NCBI GenBank assembly: GCA_037389465.1
Contig: JAZARR010000213.1
Span: 5,376,501-5,440,500 of the forward strand
Length of the DNA stretch: 64,000 nucleotides
Origin: Baylisascaris procyonis
Lineage: Eukaryota > Nematoda > Chromadorea > Rhabditida > Ascarididae
Direction of reading: 5' to 3'
Both the position numbers and the translations under genes were made by a program. Positions within the stretch are counted from its first letter, which is position 1. The number at the start of each line of letters is the position of its first letter. The notes under the pieces were generated by a model, which did no database searches, was not told the origin of the DNA, and worked only from the letters and a program-made list of their open reading frames with translations. Positions 49,630-61,323 of this stretch are shown here, one piece after another.

Positions 49630-52600
49630 GTATGTTTATTCGTTTCTTTTCGATAATTCCACATCTTTATCATGATTCTGAGTTTAATAGCAATAATTTG
49701 AAATCTCCATAATGAATTAAGTCTTCATGACCAACAATTTTAAAACAGCGAATTTATCCTTCATAGCGAATATTTATAGCTTCAATTCATGATGTGTACC
49801 TTTTCAGTTTTGTTGTCGATTTTCATCAATTCTTATTTATTCATCTTTTAACGTCATTTCGACTATTTATTTTTAGTGAAGACACCAAATCATTTCATAG
49901 TTTTCCTTCAATTCCCCACTTGGAATTCTTGATTGTGCCAATGATTGACTTTCAGTTGCCGAGTTTTTCCTTTCTTTGAAAGTAAAAGCAATCAGTCTTT
50001 GTTCTGTGCTCTTTGTTCTTATTCATACTTTAAAAAAAGTTTGGTGAAGGATAACTTTCCTCTTCCCGTACAATATATATTCACTCAAGTGCTTTCAAAA
50101 TATATCAGTATTGATACTCGTGCCTAAATAATGGCAACGAAAACTTATGGCTGCAAATGCACTCACATCACACAGACCGAATATCAGTGTAGCATATTCG
50201 AACGAGTTTTCCGATTCCATATAAAAGTGTTCATCATTCAGTAATACAAGTTTTATAATTCTCTTAATTGAAAGTACACAGGCGACGTGATATTTATTGT
50301 GTGAAATTAGCGTAAAAATATTACGCTGTAAAGGGCAATATGAATGGAATAGTCAGCGATTGACAAGTAAATAACTACACTGGAACATCTTTTGATGCAA
50401 GTGACATGATTTAGCGTTAGGATTATTTCATTGACGTTTTCGATATAGGAATTAAAGATCTCTTTAAATTTGTTACACATACTTCTAGAAGGCAGAATGC
50501 CCCCTCTTACCTCACCCCATCTCTACCGTCATATTTGCTGGAAACATTAGGTATCATACTATCCAGTGAGACCTTTCAGAGTGAAAACTTTTCTTCTGAA
50601 TACATTAAAAAATGTCTCAACATCACAAATTATGCACTCGTGTGAAATCGATAAATATTGGCTGTAATGGTATGGCAATATGTGATATATGGGCAAACAA
50701 ACTGAGCGAAATTCATATTTTTGATTTTCTACCTAATTATACGTACATTAATGTTTATACATACAAGTTTATAGATACATTAAATAGAAAGAAATGCATG
50801 GGACATGCTTTTATGATTTATGATAGTCGTAGCTAAGAATGCAGATAGAACTGATCCGAAAACGCTTGCTAAGAATTGCCATCACTGGGCACAGCACGCA
50901 TAAAGGCGCTTTAGTGAGGTATCTGATCGGTGTTTTAGGCGCTTCTGTCTTCCGCGCTTTTGTTGGCAGTCTGCATTGTTTATGTGCTGTATCAGATGTT
51001 CTCTTATTTTCAGTCATGTAGATATTAATGCGTTAAAATTTATATTGATTAGTTGCAGGTGAGGGAACAGTAATGAAAAGTACAGTGATTAACACGTCGA
51101 AAGAGATGACCGCATATAGTGACTTTCCTCCACCGGCAGATGCTGCCAATTTCATGCATAATACCGAACTGATGGATTATTTCCGATCATATGCAGAACA
51201 TTTTCACTTGAAAAAATACATTAATTTCCATACCGAAGTCGTATCAATCAATCGAAGTGAAAAATTCGAAGAGAATGGCGAATGGAATGTCACCACTGTT
51301 GAATTGAAGTAAGTTGAGTCGATGTTCGTTTATTCCCAACAGGTTTTTATCGAGTTGTTGTTTCTATGTGCGGTCTGCTCTTAATTTGATTGTATAGGGA
51401 TAACGCAACAATAACATCAAAGAAACGAACTTTAGAAATCTGTCAAATCTTGTTTGCGGTCAATACAATGATGCGCGAATGGGGGAACGCGACATTGGAA
51501 TAATGCATTGGTACTACCGATTTAATCTTCCTGCTCCCTATTTTGATCCACATTTGTGGTTCACTAAATGTTCTTTTTAATTGTGCAACTTTCGCTTCTT
51601 TCCACTGTTTGCTTGACGCCATTTGCGACATTTTTCTTAAAAATTTGGAAAATTCGAAATTTATGACTGATTCCACTCCACTATAGGCGAGTTTAACTAA
51701 GGGCTGCTCATTTGTGACTCATTTAATTACATAAGCGAATAACAGATAAATATAGACCACATCATAGCCCTTGTGTCACTTAAATGATTATATTCTAAGC
51801 GATAATATCTTCTAACTGACAATGATAATAATTGTTAGTATTAAATATCGTTATTTTTTGGGTATATTTTGAATTATCCGTTTTTGATCGTTCTCGGAAT
51901 AACGGCAGGATGGGTGGAAACTTCATAGAACATTTCGAAAAGAGTTGCTTATAAAACACTGCGGGAGCTTCGCGGAAATTAGTCCTGATAAGATGATGTG
52001 TTTAAAATAATAGCGATACGACCAACAAGACATTCTTGCAAATCATGGCAATGCTGATAATTTCTATGTGGAATTCACGGAATTAACTGTTCTTTTCCAA
52101 CCACATCAATTTGAGTTATAGATTCTGCATTCGATAGTACAATAAACACTTAAAGGATGGGTTTTTATTTTATCAAGAGGTTTTAGAAAGCTCAAACGAG
52201 GTGAGCTATTCGAAGAGCAGAGTTGACGCATCCAGTATTTTGATAGAGTGCAGAAAATTTATGAAGAGTTATTACAAGTTTTACACGATCATATAGCATT
52301 TTTCGATAGAAATGTGATGTTTCTTGCGATTGACATCAATTCTTTATTCTCCAAAGAGGTTGTGGATGTTTCGATTAAAAGTCGAGGATAGGACGGCAGA
52401 GAGGAAGAGGGGACGAGGGAAGAGGATGAAACGAGAAGTGTTTTTTTTTGGAGGACACCGAGTAATTTCGAGATATATGCGTATCCAATTACCTATGAGC
52501 ACAGCTAAGCTTAAACATCAACTGCGTTAGCATCTCATTGCATAAGGTCACTTTTGAGGGTTTCATTATACCACAGAGGTTATTCCACCACAGTTTAATT

Positions 52601-55600
52601 TATGCTTTCAAAAAAGAAACAATCAGCCTTTTTTACAACATTGGAAGCATTAAAGGAACTGAAGAAAATTCCTGCTAAGATGTTCTAATAACTAAAAGAA
52701 AAACAACCGAAGATTCCGAATTCCGAAATACACCAAAAAGTAAATGTAAACTTAATCGGGGAAACTATCCTCACTTCTTTAGAACTTTTAGCGAAAAAAA
52801 TGAGAGGTCGGAAAACACGGAAACATTTTCCGGAGTATTGCTATGTTCTGGTCATCACGTCGATCCATATTGGCCGAATCCATTTCCTGGTCAAAATGAT
52901 TTCAAAGGTGAAATTCTGCACTCTCACGACTATAAAGATCCGATTCGATTCGACGACAAGAAAGTAGTTGTGGTCGGGATCGGAAATTCAGGTGGCGATA
53001 TCGCCGTCGAGTTGAGCAAAATCGCTAAAAAGGTTGGTTGAACTTCCTAGCTCACAGAGGATTTTGAGCAACCAACAGTTAGGCTCTGCATGAATGTAAA
53101 AGTAAGTTGTGAAAGGTGGCAGCCCATTATTAAGATAGAGCATGCGCTATTCTATTACTTTAATGTAGGAAAATCTTGCTGACGAGCGGATTTCTGGGCA
53201 CGTTTACTTAAAAAGTTTTGCAACTATATTCTTTAAATTTCTTTTGGGAATTTTTTCTGGGAAACTTTTTCTGGGAACGTGGGAATTTTTCTGCTTTGAT
53301 TGTTTTTTCTCTTTATATATCTTGAAAATTACGTGATATTTGCAAATACACAAATGTCGGTGTTTTTTTGCCATTTACTTCGCAAAATTTGGTGAAATGC
53401 GGCCACTCATTGCGATCGTCAGTGGTCAACAATCGTGGTCAACAACATCGTCAGTGGTCAACAACTCTTTCGGAAATATCGCGCTTGTCAATCTTCATTC
53501 GACAGATTGCGGACTTTCCAATTGAGAGACTCTCTTGCCGATCAACTGAAACGATGGCATTCAAATCACAAACCATGACTGATCCTTGATTCAATTTCAC
53601 TAGGATAAATGTTCCGAGTCGGAGAGCAATATTCGTTCCAATTTTTGCAGTGGCACACTCACATGAACTAAGAAAAAATCATTTCCAAATAGCATTTGCT
53701 AAGGTTCCCCTAATTCTGCTGTCTGCTTGCTAGTAATTAAATGCAGATTCATGGCAAATGAACTCTGCCACATTACTGTAGCAAGTAAATATCTGCCACA
53801 TATCGAGTAAATAAGATGTATACGAAAGTGAAGAGTATTCTACTATTTCATCAACTATAAGAAGAAATCAAAGATATTGTCCATTCGACTTTTGGCGTTC
53901 AGCTGAATATGCCGTTGTGTGCAAAATATTGATGACATACCATTTCAGGTTAGCTCACATGTTAGTCAACCGATAGAATATAACTTCATATAGGATATTG
54001 AACTACAAATACTTTAAAAACCAATAGAAAAATTTCAATTTTACATGCTTTTTGTGTTTGAGTTATATCGTTCTATCGGTCTTTCTATGTGCAGGTATAC
54101 CTGGCAACACGAACTGGCTCATGGGTTATGAATCGAGTATGGCGTGATGGAGAGCCGGTCGACCTTGTTTTCGTTAACAGATTTGCGTTTGCAATGAAGT
54201 CTTGGGCACCATCCTCGGTAAGTGGGCCTTTTGGATTTCTCATCTAAACGATTATAGAAAACTTCCATGACGACTTGTAGTATTCCATGGAAAATTTAAC
54301 TTAACCATTTTTTAAAACTAGTTGTATGTGAAATTTAAGCGAATTTCTTATCAGTGAATAAGTCATAATTGAAATCCTCCTCTTATCAACCATTGTGAAA
54401 TAAGAGAATATCACTTTCATATTTCGATAATGAATCGTAGCGTAAAAATTGGATTATCCTATGTATTTCAACTAAATGATAACATTGGTGTATCAACGTA
54501 TCAAAAAAACCGCATTGCTTCAAAACGAACGGAGAAACGTGCTAAAGGAGCTGAATGACATGAGCTTTTGCACTTCATTATCTGACCAACCGGCCCCGTG
54601 GGTTGTCAACAAATAATGAATCTGCGAAATACTGCCTTCACAGTTCAATTAGTTCGTAAATCTACTGCAAAAGATTTGTTTTTTTTTTGCGGATCTGTCG
54701 TACCAGAACCATTGGTTTTTTCACTTTCAAATGGCAACAACCTCTTTCGAAGTTCATAAGATATGGCATAAGGGATCAATGAGCCGTGCACAACTGTGAC
54801 CATGTCAAGCTTCGTCGTTCAATGCTTCATGAGTTCAAACCAACGCAGGCACGCCTGCAGATATATACCCGCAGATACAACTCCGCCATAATCAGGTCCT
54901 GCTTCTGCACAACAGCATTTTATGTACAGCAGAATATGCTCTAAAAAACGCACAATGCTTGCGAGTAGGATTTTACGCTAACCATCACAAAAGGCGCATT
55001 CGGAATCGATTTTGCATATTTTTCGTCACATGAGGTTGATTATTCCTCATCGGTTTATCAAGTATTAAAGACGCATCAATAATGCTTCAAATCTGCGATG
55101 AAATCTCTTCTCCGCGTTTATAAATTTGCATGCAAATGCATATTACGACAATGTTGTGTCTGTGCGTATATGTGCGTCCACCAATTCCGACTCAAAAATC
55201 AGTTAAGCCAGAGTTACAAAATTTGGTAAGCCTAGTGAGACGCAATGGAAAAATTTGTATTGATCTATCAGTTTCAAAAGGAGTCAACTGAATTTCAAAC
55301 AAACTGTATGCATTTCGCACCGGTTGGTTCTCCGTTCATACCAGTCGAGTCGCCAAAAAAACCATTTATTTAGGTAGGCGAAATATAAAAAACATGCATT
55401 ATGCCGCTGCTCTAGAATGCTTCTCCGTTTATTTTAAATATTGGAAACCACTCTGTAAAAATAATCTTCACTTAACTTCAAGCAAAAAGTGCCTTAGAAT
55501 AAACTCCAGGAAAGCAGTATGTCACAATAATTGTATAGCAGTCGAATTGGACACCATAAACGTTTCTATTCAGAACGGTAGCTTTGATAATTTTTAATCG

Positions 55601-58600
55601 CTTCAATAAAAGGTTATTTTTATGCGTATTGCACAATTATGCTTGAAGTTAACAAATCGTATGCTCGAATATAACGTTAGCAAACGATTTGATCATGGAC
55701 GCTATGGACTTAAGCCGAAACATCGTTTTCTTCAAGCACATGTTACCATCAACGATGAACTGCCGAATCGAATCGCATCAGGCACCGTTGTGGTGAGTCT
55801 GACTCTAACAGCTGATTCACTTGTCAAAGAATTACCATAGAAAATCCAATAACAATAAGATCAGATAGGTTAAAGAACCAATTCTCAACCTCTAAGCTTT
55901 TTGGCACTAAAATTTCATCACGAAAGCTATTTATTGATGAGCTCGCTGTTTCCTATGCCTTTTGGCAGTTTGTTTGAAAATTCACACAGAAAGTACGTCA
56001 TAATGCATCACGTAAGAAAACGCATAGCCGATATTGCTTCGTTGCTTTTTGAAATATTTCTATAAAATGTCTTTTAGCGGCTTGAATGGTCGTATATATA
56101 GTTGGCATCGTGTAAAATTCGAGCAATAGTGAACTTAAAGACTTCTTATAACGGAATTAACCTGCGTGAAACTCATATTACAACACTATAAAAGTTGGAG
56201 TGACAATTTCGAAAATGCATAAAGACTAAAAATTAGCTCACAATTCGTTTTCAGGTCAAACCGAACATCGGACGATTTCGCGAGCGTTCTGTAATATTCG
56301 ATGATAACTCTATAGTTGAGGATGTGGATGTAGTAATCTACGCCACCGGATATTCATTCGGCTTCCCAATGCTTGAAGAGGGCAAGCTGATCCCCGTCGA
56401 TGAAAACAGAGTCAACTTATATCAGTATATGTATCCGCCACAACTCTCACCGAAGGTTTGTCATTTTTCGGGTGGAAATGTTAGCCGACTGTAAAAGATG
56501 AGGTAGGAAGAGGAAAAACAGGGAGTCTGATATGCCCGTGTATCTGATGATGGAACCCTTTTTATCCATTAAAGTCTTTGATTGCTCCGGTGATCGCCTC
56601 AACAAATATGGTTTGACCAAAGTGTCCTTCGACAGCTGCAGTCATCTAGATATGCTGATTGCATTCTACATTTGTGATTTCGCTTCACTTCATGCGTTTC
56701 CAATCAATTTGTTTCATATAACGAAGCGATGAGTAGAGGCTTTCCTCGTGAAGGAAGTCCTGATTCGGAACAAGGTCGAGGTGTTCATCCGGAAGTGAAC
56801 ATAGCAGGGGTGACACTGCTTCACTCGCGCATAGGTGGCAATTGATTCATCAGATGAGTGCCAATCTGTGGTACTGCAAACATACCCTAATATTAATGAG
56901 TGATGCCATCATTGTCTACTTCACTGCAGCCGTAATCTGGTTCGATTGAAGCTGCCGCTGGGCTGCGAAACGATCATATCGACATTACATAACTTTCCTT
57001 TAATTATTTTACAATAAGAGATCATATTGACATTTTGTATGTTTGTTTCATATGGGACAAAGTTCACTTATAGAATACACTAGCAGTGATCGGACTTATC
57101 CAACCAGTTGGATCAATAATGCCTATATCGGAGATGCAATGTCGTGTCTTCTGTGAAGTAATTTCGAGAAGAGCAACGCTTCCAGATGCAAATAAAATGC
57201 AGAAGAATATCGATAAGAAACGAAAAGATATGGCTAAGGAATTCATCCCTCGTCGAAGACATACTATTCAGGTGAGTGATCACCAGCCCAATTCTAAGCG
57301 TCGAAGGACGCTGAAGAGAGTCCTGCGTGTTTTCCACGTCCATTCATCTCCTTAACTGCTTCGGTTTTACTATCACCTTCGTAGTTCTATTATCCTTCAC
57401 TTTATGGCCCATAAGGTCGCCAGTATTTTAATTTTGAGAATAGGCCTTTTGTTATCCAATAAACTCATTAGTGTTCGTTCAGAGGAATAGCAAGAATTCA
57501 AAATTCGTGAAATCGTGATCTGGCAAGCAATTTACAAATGTTGCTCGAATTCAAAACATTCTGTATATCCTCGGTTGTTGGGCATCTCTCTCATTGCAGT
57601 GCGATTCAAATCGTAGTTCATGCACCTTTCATCTCATATCTGAGGCTATTATTTATGCTAAATTCAATAAATTAGTTTACGTTAATGCAGTCTTTTGCTT
57701 AAAATATGTTAACGCTGTTTGCTGAAATACGAGGGTAAGTTAACGCGGTTTAGATGCAATAAATCATGCGGATTACACAGGTTTTTTACTGTGAATCATT
57801 TTAATGTTTAGGTATATTATGTTAATTACATGGACGAGCTGGCGAAACTAATTAACGTAAAACCGAAATTACTGAAATATTGCCTCACAGATCTTAGTCT
57901 GGCACGAGTCTTGCTGTTCCATGGACTAGCGCCATATCAATATCGCCTTAACGTAAGTATCAAGCAGGATTTTCCTTAAAAACTGGATTTGCATTACTGA
58001 TGCTGCTCGTTGTTTTTCTTCTTCCCTTAGTTTTTACACGCCCGCATACATCGCTTGCACACTGAACAACCGAATCTCTGTGGCACATGTACGGCGTATA
58101 TAGCCATTTCTATCAATAGACGTTGCTTGACAAATGAACAGGTAAGAGACGGAAGAGGAATAAGACTCAACTTTTGTCAGCAATCTTTTCGTTGCGGTTG
58201 TTTCGACTACTGTTAAGAAAACGATGATGATGCGAATAAGAGGTTTTCAAATGTCATGACACATAATTAGGGTTTAGCAACAACGGAAGAACGTATTACC
58301 AATATGCCGTGTAGCTTTTCTTTTTTTTTCTCTCTCTATTTCACAAGCACTTGTTTTTTCTAAAGAATTTTCTTTTTAAAAGTATGAAGCACGATCCAAG
58401 GAAACAAGACACGCAAGTGCCGTCATTTTCTTTTAAATCCTTCAACTTGACGATTTTTCGATAGAAAATGAAAACGATGATTTCTACCGATGTTGTGAAG
58501 AAATGAATAAATTTCACCACAGAAGAAATTCTTTTCATTCTCCATTATTTGAAAAAAAAAATTCTATATGTCAATAACTTCTTTCTGAAGAGTTTCTTCA

Positions 58601-58858
58601 CCAAATAAATACTCGAAAGTTATTAACATGTATCTAAGCTAAAGCTATACCCAAGACTGATGATTCTTCCTATCCAACAAGATAATCGATAAATGTGTAT
58701 ACTTTAAGGGTCCAAACAGCTGGCCAGATGCGAGGAAAACATTATTGGGAATGGATAAAAGGATATTCGAGGCAACAAGAACGAGGAGAACCAAAGAGAC
58801 ACTCAAATCACAACCTTTCAATAAATTCTTTCATTTCTTCACAAATCTGCTATTTTAA
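49488..58858 (+). CDS. fmo: Flavin-containing monooxygenase (complete, 9 core exons)
   Basis: Joined core exons 49488-49629, 51059-51308, 52792-53032, 54095-54217, 55649-55792, 56255-56455, 57074-57271, 57812-57952 and 58709-58858 give about 529 residues, the usual FMO length (about 530). FAD-binding GAGASG is at 7-12, the FMO signature F-x-G-x-x-x-H-x-x-x-Y (FKGEILHSHDY) at 168-178, NADPH-binding GIGNSG at 193-198 and ATGY at 330-333. The order and spacing match the family: NADPH- and O2-dependent oxygenation of nitrogen- or sulfur-containing small molecules at the ER. The C-terminus ends in a short hydrophobic FFHFFTNLLF that may act as a membrane anchor. Start chosen because the Rossmann strand MKICVVGAG begins there, as in other FMOs. 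The start of the fifth exon and a possible extra exon (58031-58141) are uncertain. Confidence 0.93.
49630..51058 (+). other. FMO intron 1 (1.4 kb)
   Basis: GTATGT donor and GATTAGTTGCAG acceptor. AT-rich; nothing else recognised. Confidence 0.9.
51059..51308 (+). CDS. fmo: FMO exon 2
   Basis: Starts GT GAG to complete glycine, then EGTVMKSTVINTSKEM, DFPPPADAANFMHNTELMDY and GEWNVTTVEL. It ends at TTGAA|GTAAGT with two bases of the next codon. The NTSKEM, FPxP and FMHN segments are FMO hallmarks. Confidence 0.95.
51309..52791 (+). other. FMO intron 2 (1.5 kb)
   Basis: GTAAGT donor, ACTTTTAG acceptor. A purine-rich open frame at 52324-52530 has no recognisable character. Confidence 0.85.
52792..53032 (+). 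CDS. fmo: FMO exon 3: FMO signature and NADPH-binding motif
   Basis: Reads NEKNERSENTETFSGVLLCS, GHHVDPYWPNPFPGQNDF, then KGEILHSHDYKDP and VVVVGIGNSGGDIAVELS. The acceptor CTTTTAG|C was chosen because one base is needed to complete the split codon. An acceptor nine bases earlier (CTTTAG|AAC) also keeps frame and would add three residues. Donor AAAAAG|GTTGGT. Confidence 0.92.
53033..54094 (+). other. FMO intron 3 (1.1 kb)
   Basis: Contains a small repetitive patch at 53,415-53,465 (GTGGTCAACAA three times). Otherwise AT-rich. Confidence 0.85.
54095..54217 (+). CDS. fmo: FMO exon 4
   Basis: 41 codons in phase 0: VYLATRTGSWVMNRVW, then RDGEPVDLVFVNRFAFAMKS and WAPSS, with donor TCCTCG|GTAAGT. 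The SRSGSWVMSRVW-like segment is conserved in all FMOs. Confidence 0.95.
54218..55648 (+). other. FMO intron 4 (1.4 kb)
   Basis: GTAAGT donor. Contains a short frame near 54,800-54,950 that faintly resembles a mariner transposase N-terminus. No other feature. The 3' end is uncertain (see exon 5). Confidence 0.7.
55649..55792 (+). CDS. fmo: FMO exon 5
   Basis: Reads LTNRMLEYNVSKRFDHGRYG, LKPKHRFLQAHVTINDELP and NRIASGTVV, with donor GTTGTG|GTGAGT. The KRFDHxxYGLKPKHR and NDELPNRI segments are typical of nematode FMOs. The start is unsure: GCTTGAAG|TTAACA (used here) gives two residues fewer than the human protein in this stretch, while AAAAG|GTTATT at 55,613 gives twelve more codons. Both are poor acceptors; an in-frame TAA just upstream rules out anything earlier. 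Confidence 0.85.
55793..56254 (+). other. FMO intron 5 (462 bases)
   Basis: GTGAGT donor, TTCGTTTTCAG acceptor. Nothing else recognised. Confidence 0.9.
56255..56455 (+). CDS. fmo: FMO exon 6: ATGY motif
   Basis: VKPNIGRFRERSVIF, then EDVDVVIYATGYSFGFP and EEGKLIPVDENRVNLYQYM, closing at CCGAAG|GTTTGT. ATGYSF is the conserved motif linking the FAD and NADPH domains. Confidence 0.96.
56456..57073 (+). other. FMO intron 6 (618 bases)
   Basis: GTTTGT donor, CACTTATAG acceptor. A 66-codon open frame at 56532 has no recognisable character. Confidence 0.9.
57074..57271 (+). CDS. fmo: FMO exon 7
   Basis: NTLAVIGLIQPVGSIMPISE, then MQCRVFCEVISRRATLPDAN and KDMAKEFIPRRRHTIQ, with donor ATTCAG|GTGAGT. 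LAxIGxxQPxGSIMPxxEMQ is strongly conserved; the usual RWA after MQ is RVF here. Confidence 0.95.
57272..57811 (+). other. FMO intron 7 (540 bases)
   Basis: GTGAGT donor, TTAATGTTTAG acceptor. Nothing else recognised. Confidence 0.9.
57812..57952 (+). CDS. fmo: FMO exon 8
   Basis: VYYVNYMDELAKLINVKPKL, LKYCLTDLSLARVLLFHG and LAPYQYRLN, with donor CTTAAC|GTAAGT. YMDELA and PYQYRL are family landmarks. In other FMOs GPG-x-W follows YRL directly, as does the exon at 58,709. Confidence 0.96.
57953..58708 (+). other. FMO intron 8 (756 bases), may contain a cassette exon
   Basis: GTAAGT donor, ATACTTTAAG acceptor. Contains the exon-like segment 58031-58141 described separately. Confidence 0.85.
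58031..58141 (+). CDS. Possible FMO cassette exon (37 codons)
   Basis: Exactly 111 bases between a good acceptor (CTTCTTCCCTTAG) and a good donor (GAACAG|GTAAGA), open in phase 0 on both sides. It reads FLHARIHRLHTEQPNLCG then TCTAYIAISINRRCLTNEQ. Including it would insert 37 residues between the conserved PYQYRLN and GPNSW blocks, which are contiguous in known FMOs, so it is either an alternative exon or chance (an open 37-codon stretch is not rare). Confidence 0.35.
58709..58858 (+). CDS. fmo: FMO exon 9: C-terminus
   Basis: Starts after ACTTTAAG with GPNSWPDARKTLLGMDKR (the GPGxWxGAR block of other FMOs), then a basic stretch (TRTRRTKETLK) and a short aromatic tail FFHFFTNLLF, stop TAA. 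49 residues; the tail is shorter than the vertebrate ER anchor. Confidence 0.92.
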   Translation, partial: GPNSWPDARKTLLGMDKRIFEATRTRRTKETLKSQPFNKFFHFFTNLLF

Positions 58859-58945
58859 TGTACATTACCCACTCATTTTTTCTTATATTTGTTGTATACA
58901 ACTGCTGCTGCAGTTGGATACCTCTAACCTTATAAATCCTCAACG

Positions 58946-58951
58946 AATAAA
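58946..58951 (+). promoter_or_regulatory. Polyadenylation signal AATAAA of the FMO gene
   Basis: AATAAA 88 bases after the FMO stop codon, a normal distance for a nematode 3' UTR. Confidence 0.6.
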
Positions 58952-59609
58952 ATCGATAACTTTCACGTCTATCAAACTATTCATTATATGACAATGCTTG
59001 AAAAGTGGTAAGCTGAAGTACATTTCAATCAATAAGGCTACTCAAGTTTGTATAAATACAGCCAACCTGTAGTCATCTTTGAGCAAACCCTAAAAATGAT
59101 GCTACTTCAAATGTGTTCACCCAAATGGCTCCCATCATATTAGTGAGCGTACAAACAGTATCCTATAATCTCGGTCATCACGAAGTGTAAATGTTTAGAA
59201 AAGAAAATACAGGTACACATCCAGCAATGATTTACGCTCAGGTGCTCATGCTGTTTATAAACTGTGATTCTCATCCACGTGTAGAAGAAGTTCATAGTTC
59301 CAAAAGTCACATTTATGTTGTGGTAGTTGAAACTTATCTCCTACCAGATCTTTCTTCAAATTCGCAACGTCACTTGCATTCAAAATCGGCAACCTTACAT
59401 TTTTATAACAATATTGAGTACAGCGTGTTAGACTTGTCCATGTGTCACACTTTTCCACATATTCTGCGGAGTTAGTTGCAAAAAAACAGGATGAAAATTG
59501 AATCATTGTGAGGTAAGAAATGACGCGAGTGATGTCATGTTTTATTTGTGCATTTCAAATGCACACGCACTACAGATTTGCACATTACACATAAATCAAA
59601 TACACACAT

Positions 59610-59702
59610 GAATTTGTACATTTCAAGTGCACACACATAAACACACACACACCACACACAGGCACACACCACACACACCGCACCCACCACACACACACAC
59701 AC
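59610..59702. repeat. (CA)n-rich tract
   Basis: CACACACAC runs broken by ACCACACAC and GGCACACAC. Leads directly into the minisatellite. Confidence 0.95.
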
Positions 59703-60117
59703 TCGGCGCTCGGAAAGACACAAGACGGAGGCTCTACACAAAGGACTCGCGCCCTCGCGCCCACAAAGGCAATACGAAGTTTCACATAACAGCCTCGCGC
59801 CTCGGACGCTCGCAGACAGAATGCGAACCCACAACAGACTCGCGCCCTCGGCGCTCGCAAAGGCGGAATACGAAGCTCTACACAACAGGCTCGCATCTTC
59901 GGCTCACGCAAAGACAGGAGACGAAGCTCTACACAACAGACTAGCGACTTCGGCGCTCGCAAAGGCGAAGCTCAACACAACAGGCTCGCGCCTTCGGCGC
60001 TCGCAAAGACAGAAGAGCAGGCTCTACACAACAGAATCGCGCCTTCGGCGCTAGCAAAGACAGTATAAGAAGCTTTCCACAACAGACTCGCGCCTTCGGC
60101 GCTCGCAAAGAAGCTCT
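59703..60117. repeat. GC-rich ~50-base minisatellite, about 8 copies
   Basis: Units contain AAGCTCTACACAACAGACTC followed by GCGCCTTCGGCGCTCGCAAA and a short variable part. The CTCTACACAAC element recurs near 59,875, 59,926, 59,970, 60,021 and 60,072, i.e. mostly 50-51 apart with one 44. Each unit holds GCGCCTTCGGCGC, a 5-base stem with a TTC loop. Copies at the left end are more diverged. Open frames on both strands here are by-products of the repeat. Confidence 0.9.
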
Positions 60118-60467
60118 CTAAAAATGTCACAAACGGAGACAAGAAGCTCCACTAGGAACAGAAAGCCGGATCTCCCAAAATCAAGAAAATCGAGGTTTCA
60201 CAAAAGTTGGGCCCCAGAGATCGAAATTTTTATTCCTCGAAAAGTTGCAAATCTTTTCACACGGGATGATAGAACAGTAAATGCTGAATACTATAAATGA
60301 AGTTGCAACTCAAAAGGTTGCTTTGGAGCCGAGATATAGCCACTTATATACACACATGCATATACTCCATATAACAACAGCTATAAAGGTGTGTGGATTG
60401 TATGCTCTTGAGGAATGTGAATTTACATATGAGAATAAAGTAAAGCAAATGAAAAACGAGCAGAGAG

Positions 60468-60530
60468 ACCCACCGGAACCGAACCTTGATTCCCCTCAAT
60501 GTGATGCTAACAGCTTAACCTCTAAGCCTT
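60468..60530 (-). repeat. tRNA-like sequence with Pol III A and B boxes
   Basis: On the - strand, GGCTTAGAGGTTAAGCTG (60511-60528) resembles an A box/D-arm with a perfect GCTT...AAGC stem, and GGTTCGGTTCC (60475-60485) resembles a B box. An acceptor stem and anticodon arm do not fold well, so it is a tRNA-derived repeat (SINE-like) or pseudogene and not a working tRNA. Confidence 0.4.
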
Positions 60531-61323
60531 TTTGATTTCTATTGCTTCGCCCATTTCGACGGCATATATATTTGATAGCGCAAGTTCACTCCCTTTTTAC
60601 TCTGAACACACTAAACGTACACACCTGCAACTTAGTGAACCGTGATCACCTTGAAGAGGTCTCCCACGAGATACCGACATTGCAAACATACCATAAAAAG
60701 TAAAAAATCGAAATTTTCGATGGCATTTATTTTGCCTCACATTTCACTTACGTGATGCATCCCATCCTATACGTGATAGCACCACACCGTTTAAGCATTC
60801 TACCACGAAAGGCTGTTTCAAACAACAAGGCATACCAATATAGAACAAAGACCACCAACATTAAGAGATTTCCCTTGCTGGACGATGACAGCTCCTCTGG
60901 TCCACAGCAAGATAGAACGTAAAGCGATGTCTCTGTTCTTGCACGAGAACCGCACAGAGATCCACAAAATTTAGGAAATCTGTGAAATTTATGAAAGCTA
61001 CACATTATTGCGAACGAAATTGAAGCAAGGAGGGCCGCCGCCCCCTTGAACCCTCTGCTTTCTTCCGCATGCAGTTGGGGCTATGGAAAAAATAATTCCT
61101 TAATTTATTACCTAACATTGCACTTCCTTATTCTATTTCTTGCTACCTTTCGAAATGTTCACAACTAAATTCTATAACGCCACACATTTACGCACACATA
61201 TACGCACAACCCTCCTCCAAATACACCACACACCGCACATACACGCCACAGCTAATCGAAAAAGGTAAGCTCCCCTCCCCCTCTCTAATCCACATACAGA
61301 AGCAAACAGACACCACAAACTCA

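Noticed and set aside
59535..59962. Overlapping 105-125-codon frames on both strands
   Set aside because: Produced by the (CA)n tract and the GC-rich minisatellite; Cys/Val or His/Thr repeats reflect the DNA repeat.
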